Below, one piece after another: positions 8,230 to 11,254 of a DNA stretch of 11,254 bases. Both the position numbers and the translations under genes were made by a program. Source of the DNA: Flavobacteriales bacterium UBA1820 (lineage in GTDB: Bacteria; Bacteroidota; Bacteroidia; Flavobacteriales; UBA1820); NCBI GenBank assembly GCA_002314265.1, contig DCEW01000018.1, forward strand, positions 75,302 through 86,555, read 5' to 3'. Numbering within the stretch: the first letter of the stretch is position 1; each line of letters starts with the position of its first letter. The notes beneath the pieces are model-generated. The model made no database searches, had not been told where the DNA came from, and saw nothing but the letters and a program-made list of their open reading frames with translations.

Positions 8230-8253
8230 GCCCAATATTTTTTGAATTTGGGC
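8230..8253. other. Small inverted repeat at the start of the AT-rich segment
   Basis: GCCCAA (8230-8235) and TTGGGC (8248-8253) form a 6-bp stem with a 12-nt AT-rich loop, directly beside the tRNA fragment. It could be an accessory recombination or insulating structure. Chance is possible at this length. The rest of the gap up to 8304 is T-rich; TATTTTTA at 8275-8282 is a weak -7-like box with a TTTG 24 bases upstream of it, a spacing too long for the consensus. Confidence 0.35.
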
Positions 8254-8304
8254 GATTTATTTACATTTTTTTCTTATTTTTAGCCATACTAAAAAACTAC
8301 TGCC

Positions 8305-9336
8305 ATGGTTATTCCTCCAGAAGATATTAAATATCTTCTCGCTTCCTCTTTTTTGGAAGACTCTTCTATTGGTTTAGCCAATGGAAAAATGGGGGGGTGC
8401 ATCTTCTTTTTTTACCTCAGTCGCACCTACCCAGCTTTCCATTACAGGAAAACAGCAGAAGAACTTCTAGGACAAGTATATGAGAATATTTCAAATATCC
8501 GATCAATTGACCTTAAAAATGGCTTATCAGGTATCCGATCAGGCATTTCTTATCTCATCAACCAAAAGTATATAACAGGTAATCCCCATGAGATTTTCAA
8601 AGACGTAGACGACACTATCTTTCGACATCTTTGTTCCGAAAAATATAATAAAGACATCCCTCCACCCATATTAATCGAAGTACTATTTTACCTTTATTCC
8701 CGTTTTCTAGAACCGAGTAACAAAGAAGAAGAATATCTTCTGCGAGAATTGACCATCCATACTATCAATCATTCTTTTGAACGAACTACTGCGCTTCCTC
8801 TATTTTTTGAAGAACCTCTTCATTATAATATAGAATACAAACTTCCTCTGTTTTTATTTGCGATAGGAAATATTGCTCGAGTGGGATTTTATAATGCTAG
8901 GATAAAGAAAATACTGGAAGAACTTTCTCCTAAGATTCTTTCCACCGTTCCCATTTTACACGCAAATAAACTATATCTATGGGCTGCCATGCAGTCTATT
9001 AACGAAGCCATTAAAATAGACGGATGGACAAAGCATATCGCATTACTCCAAAGGGAAACTAAGTTTGACGTTCTATTCCATAAAGAGATGAAAAACAAAA
9101 ATATATATTTCAATACAGGCCTTGGAAGTATCTTATGGCTTCTAGAATGCCTGAAAAATTCCATCCCTGAAGAAAAAAGACGAATTTATCGGACACTTAT
9201 CGCCAGACAAATCGAATCGTCCGACATATGGACCATTTATAAACAACCGGGATACATCAACCAATACAAAGGTTTATACGACGGCATAACAGGAGCTATC
9301 CTCACTTGGGTGAAAGTAAAAACCTATCAGATATGA
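8305..9336 (+). CDS. LanC-like (lanthionine synthetase C family) protein, zinc ligands not visible
   Basis: This 343-aa protein shows the scattered glycine-rich helix-hairpin repeats of the LanC alpha/alpha-barrel: GLANGKMGGCI (23-33), GLSGIRSG (73-80), GLGS (272-275) and GLYDGITG (323-330). Active LanC cyclases hold zinc with two cysteines and a histidine from WCxG- and CHG-type motifs in the C-terminal half. Here only C32, C110 and C282 exist and none sits in such a motif. It may therefore be a divergent or non-catalytic member acting as scaffold or peptide binder. The first ATG after the tRNA fragment is used. Codon use is AT-rich, unlike the upstream genes. It overlaps the glycosyltransferase gene by 4 bp (ATGA), indicating coupling, and lies in a locus with a double-glycine precursor peptide. 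Family assignment is moderate; function is inferred. Confidence 0.62.
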   Translation: MVIPPEDIKYLLASSFLEDSSIGLANGKMGGCIFFFYLSRTYPAFHYRKTAEELLGQVYENISNIRSIDLKNGLSGIRSGISYLINQKYITGNPHEIFKDVDDTIFRHLCSEKYNKDIPPPILIEVLFYLYSRFLEPSNKEEEYLLRELTIHTINHSFERTTALPLFFEEPLHYNIEYKLPLFLFAIGNIARVGFYNARIKKILEELSPKILSTVPILHANKLYLWAAMQSINEAIKIDGWTKHIALLQRETKFDVLFHKEMKNKNIYFNTGLGSILWLLECLKNSIPEEKRRIYRTLIARQIESSDIWTIYKQPGYINQYKGLYDGITGAILTWVKVKTYQI

Positions 9337-10100
9337 AAGCGGATTTAACAGATACTACATTTCTGATCCTCGTACGTTTGGACTCCATAGAGCGATTGGA
9401 AAACGTTGTTAACATAACCCAAATGTTGCTCACGTACTTCGACACACATGTGATCGTCATGGAAGCGGACAATCATTCGAATGGAGTCCTAAAAAAATTG
9501 CTCCCTAAAAGAGCTTCTTGTCGATATTTCGAAGATAAAGACCCCGTATTATATAAAACAAAACTTTTCAACCGTATGACCCAGGAGGTTTCTACTCCTT
9601 ATCTATCCATATGGGATGCCGATATCGTCCCTGACAAAAAGGCAATAATGGGATCTATTGACCATATCAGAAATCACGGCGCAGATATGTCTTTCCCTTA
9701 CGCTGGATTATGTTACAACGTAACAAGTATATTAAAAGATTATTTCCTTCACAACAAGGACATACGATTTTTATATCGCCAGAAAAACAAAATGGACTTG
9801 TTATATGAATATCCCTTAGTAGGAGGGGCGGTATTCGTAAAAAAAGAATCCTATCTCCTGGCTGGTGCGGAAAATGAAAAGCATTACGGATGGGGTAATG
9901 ATGATTTTGACAGATATTACCGCTTTGCCGGATTAGGGCTGAACATCTATAGAGCTCCTTTCCCGTTATTTCATTTGTCCCATCCCCGCTCCTCACAGAA
10001 CAGCCATTTCAGTTCTGGGACTCAACGCAATATATCTTCGTCCGAAAAATATACGATCGAAAGTTGTTCCAGGACAGAATTATTAAACTATATAAAATAG
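9333..10100 (+). CDS. Glycosyltransferase, GT-A fold with GT7-type (galactosyltransferase-related) C-terminal motif
   Basis: This 255-aa protein looks like a GT-A glycosyltransferase. An N-terminal nucleotide-sugar domain leads to a DxD metal/nucleotide motif, W94-D95-A96-D97 in the segment SIWDADIVPD. Near residues 170-200 a GGAVFVKKESY segment and Y185-G-W-G-N-D-D-F-D193 resemble the GWGGEDDD signature of the Glyco_transf_7C domain of beta-1,4-galactosyltransferases. There is no signal peptide or membrane helix, so it should be cytoplasmic. The ATG at 9333 overlaps the LanC-like stop by 4 bp; a TTG at 9306 would add nine residues lacking family character. Donor sugar and acceptor are unknown. 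Its coupling to a RiPP-type locus suggests the acceptor may be the precursor peptide or an associated glycan, which is inference. Confidence 0.75.
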   Translation: MKADLTDTTFLILVRLDSIERLENVVNITQMLLTYFDTHVIVMEADNHSNGVLKKLLPKRASCRYFEDKDPVLYKTKLFNRMTQEVSTPYLSIWDADIVPDKKAIMGSIDHIRNHGADMSFPYAGLCYNVTSILKDYFLHNKDIRFLYRQKNKMDLLYEYPLVGGAVFVKKESYLLAGAENEKHYGWGNDDFDRYYRFAGLGLNIYRAPFPLFHLSHPRSSQNSHFSSGTQRNISSSEKYTIESCSRTELLNYIK

Positions 10101-10107
10101 AAATGCC

Positions 10108-10685
10108 ATGAAAACTTACAGAATAGTCCAAAATCTTATCCTTATTTTTTATTTTATCTCATGTTCATGTGTTTTAGGAGTTTTTTCCACAAACCGATAT
10201 CTCCCGGACAAAGAGATCAAACATCTATACCCAAAGTGCGACCTCAATAGAATAAATGGGATACTTACCGAAACGGTATTTAATGACACATCCCCATGAA
10301 AGTAATCTTTACATCGAAACCTATGGCTTAATCGTTGCTGATACTTTGCTATTTTCACTTCAAAAACACAACAATTGCAGATTAGCCTTCCTCAGAAAGA
10401 ATATCATTATTTTCCCGAAGAGGATCTTGAAAAAAGACCATTCGTACCCCTATCTTCTCCTGGTTCGAAATCGGAGAAATTAATATAGGAACATTAACCT
10501 TCAATGCCAATTTAGTAACAAAACATACCATGGATCTATAAATGAATCAACGGATTTCCTTTAAGGAGCAGAAAGGAGAAGTCCTCTCGAAGGTCTTTTG
10601 GGACTTAGTATTTTGGATAAATATTCACTAGTATCTAGTATTAAATTTTAAAAACGGCTTTTTCTACATTAAAACAGATGAATAA
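10108..10685 (+). pseudogene. Decayed retropepsin-like aspartic protease gene (multiple frameshifts)
   Basis: No single frame spans this segment, but pieces in all three forward frames fit one clan AA aspartic protease in order. An intact start at 10108 gives a hydrophobic, SCSC-containing N-terminus (possible lipoprotein signal), then INGILTETVFNDTSP before a stop at 10297. Restoring two bases after the DT codons (10285-10290) would give D-T-G followed by frame-2 PHESNLYIE, fitting the DTGxxxSxL active-site pattern. Next comes LPQKEYHYFPEEDLEKR in a second frame, then FEIGEINIGTLTFNANLV in the third, the usual flap-region strand. Then EGLLGLSILDKYS at 10589-10627 resembles the family's LGxxhLxxY turn, and NFKNGFFYIKTDE ends at 10685. 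It starts 7 bases after the glycosyltransferase stop, so it was probably part of that operon. It is judged non-functional. Confidence 0.6.
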
Positions 10686-10775
10686 TAGATTGATAACATT
10701 TCCAAGAGAATCCACCACCTCTCGAAAGTAAAAGAATAAAAATCAATTAACCTGTCTATTGCCGGTGGAAATGCC

Positions 10776-10817
10776 ATGTATCACACAACTATTTATCACC
10801 TATTACTAATTTATTAA
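10776..10817 (+). other. 13-codon leader-like ORF in the gap before the precursor gene
   Basis: The 145-base gap 10686-10830 is AT-rich and holds no clear gene. An ATG at 10776 opens a 13-residue frame (MYHTTIYHLLLIY) ending 13 bases before the precursor start. It is preceded by GAAATGCCATG, the same 11-mer that carries the start codon of the decayed protease at 10108. It could be a leader peptide, the stump of a lost gene, or chance. No promoter with both boxes could be placed here. Confidence 0.2.
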
Positions 10818-10830
10818 AAGATTAAACAAA

Positions 10831-11118
10831 ATGAAAAAATTAAAAAAACTATCGCTCGACCACCTTTCAGAAGTGGTACTGAACGAGCGTAAAATGGGGC
10901 AAATCCTCGGTGGAGATGGTAGCTACATCTGCCAATGCGGTTGCCACTATGAAGGCATGGGGGGCTCAAGTACAGGGAACAACGACAGTGCCAATGATGC
11001 CGGTAATCCGCATTCTGATGACTGCACTCAACCAGAACCTGAACAGGGCAGTATATGCTATATTGAACCTGAAAGACAGGATGCTCTCTGCTGTATGACA
11101 CAATACACCTGTTTGTAG
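10831..11118 (+). CDS. Double-glycine leader RiPP precursor peptide (TIGR04149-like), Cys-rich core
   Basis: This 95-aa peptide opens with the lysine/leucine-rich leader MKKLKKLSLDHLSEVVLNER and reaches a GG at 27-28 (MGQILGG), the layout of the Bacteroidetes natural-product precursor family with GG leaders. Cleavage after G28, typically by a C39 peptidase, would release a 67-residue acidic core. The core has eight cysteines (34, 36, 38, 65, 76, 87, 88, 94): a CQCGC cluster near its start, C65 and C76 in the middle, and a CC pair plus C94 near its end. A GGSST segment at 44-48 rich in Gly, Ser and Asn is followed by asparagine/aspartate-rich sequence, a pattern I recall from related Bacteroides peptides. 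Serines and threonines could be dehydrated, but no dehydratase gene is in the window. The ATG at 10831 has an A-rich upstream region, as is common in this phylum. A hairpin terminator follows. Confidence 0.8.
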   Translation: MKKLKKLSLDHLSEVVLNERKMGQILGGDGSYICQCGCHYEGMGGSSTGNNDSANDAGNPHSDDCTQPEPEQGSICYIEPERQDALCCMTQYTCL

Positions 11119-11124
11119 ATTTTA

Positions 11125-11150
11125 GGCTATCCGGAATTTTCCGGATAGCC
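11125..11150 (+). terminator. Hairpin terminator after the precursor gene
   Basis: GGCTATCCGG and CCGGATAGCC pair over 10 bp around AATTTT, starting 7 bases after the precursor stop. Downstream TTATGATACT is only weakly T-rich, so termination may be partial, but position and stem strength support the call. Confidence 0.7.
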
Positions 11151-11183
11151 TTATGATACTATTCATTAAAAATACAGCAAGTT

Positions 11184-11191
11184 TATATTTG
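11184..11191 (+). promoter_or_regulatory. Candidate -7 promoter box (TATATTTG) near the right edge
   Basis: TATATTTG fits TAnnTTTG exactly and lies after the precursor terminator, where a new transcript could begin. No TTTG is seen at the usual distance upstream. The next ATG is only 7 bases away, so a transcript from here would be nearly leaderless if that ATG is used. Confidence 0.3.
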
Positions 11192-11198
11192 ATATCGC

Positions 11199-11254
11199 AT
11201 GAAATATCTGCCTCCCTATAGTGCACATATCCGGACAAGTATTCTCGTTTTGAC
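11199..11254 (+). CDS. Possible start of a small gene, cut off by the window edge
   Basis: An ATG at 11199 opens a frame (MKYLPPYSAHIRTSILVL) that stays open to the last base. The MKYLPP opening is reminiscent of short Bacteroidales peptides starting with Met-Lys-Tyr and an early proline, but 18 residues are too few for a family call. It lies beyond the precursor terminator, so it would be a separate unit. Confidence 0.25.
   Translation, partial: MKYLPPYSAHIRTSILVL

Noticed and set aside
9306..9332. TTG start at 9306 for the glycosyltransferase
   Set aside because: The ATG at 9333 overlaps the previous stop by 4 bp, a common coupled arrangement, and the extension adds nothing recognisable.
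10256..10483. A 75-aa + strand ORF as an independent gene
   Set aside because: Its start is inside the first fragment of the decayed protease and only its early part (PHESNLYIE) fits that protein; the rest is out of frame with the better matching pieces.
10814..11101. - strand ORF of 95 aa opposite the precursor
   Set aside because: The + strand frame has a clear GG leader, a following terminator and the expected layout; the antisense frame is a shadow.

Overview
The window joins two very different kinds of DNA. Bases 1 to about 8204 are GC-rich, tightly packed and all on the + strand. Gene content and style (TAnnTTTG-like promoter boxes, no obvious Shine-Dalgarno sites, a cdaA of the three-helix type, a divergent purM next to prfA, a PtpA-like prolyl tripeptidyl peptidase and a Bacteroidetes-type double-glycine peptide precursor) point to a GC-rich member of the Bacteroidales, possibly of the Alistipes/Rikenellaceae kind. 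The phylum is fairly safe; the genus is a guess.

Region 1 (1-382) has no gene. It carries about three tandem copies of an 85-88 bp unit. Each unit can form two hairpins, and one stem shows compensatory base changes between copies. A promoter-like box follows, in front of the first gene.

Region 2 (383-8107) is a core housekeeping run. It holds a Gfo/Idh/MocA-family oxidoreductase overlapping rimO by 4 bp, then cdaA (diadenylate cyclase), a PurM-like AIR synthetase, prfA (release factor 1) and a secreted S9 peptidase whose residue spacing matches prolyl tripeptidyl peptidase. The run ends in a perfect 27-bp terminator hairpin (8129-8185).

Region 3 (8205-8226) is a 22-nt fragment that reads, on the - strand, like the 3' end of a tRNA gene (last two T-stem bases, T-loop, T-stem, acceptor strand). 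Immediately beyond it base composition turns AT-rich. This is what the displaced end of an element integrated into a tRNA gene looks like.

Region 4 (8227-11254) is AT-rich accessory DNA and looks like part of a peptide natural-product (RiPP) locus. It contains a LanC-like protein that lacks the usual zinc ligands, a glycosyltransferase with a GT7-type C-terminal motif (4-bp overlap with the former), a frameshifted remnant of a retropepsin-like aspartic protease, and a 95-aa precursor with a leader ending in GG and a core holding eight cysteines, followed by a hairpin terminator. A possible further small gene runs off the right edge. A dehydratase, radical SAM enzyme, transporter and integrase are not in the window, so the chemistry is open. 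The working idea is that the LanC-like protein and the glycosyltransferase act on, or with, the Cys-rich precursor.
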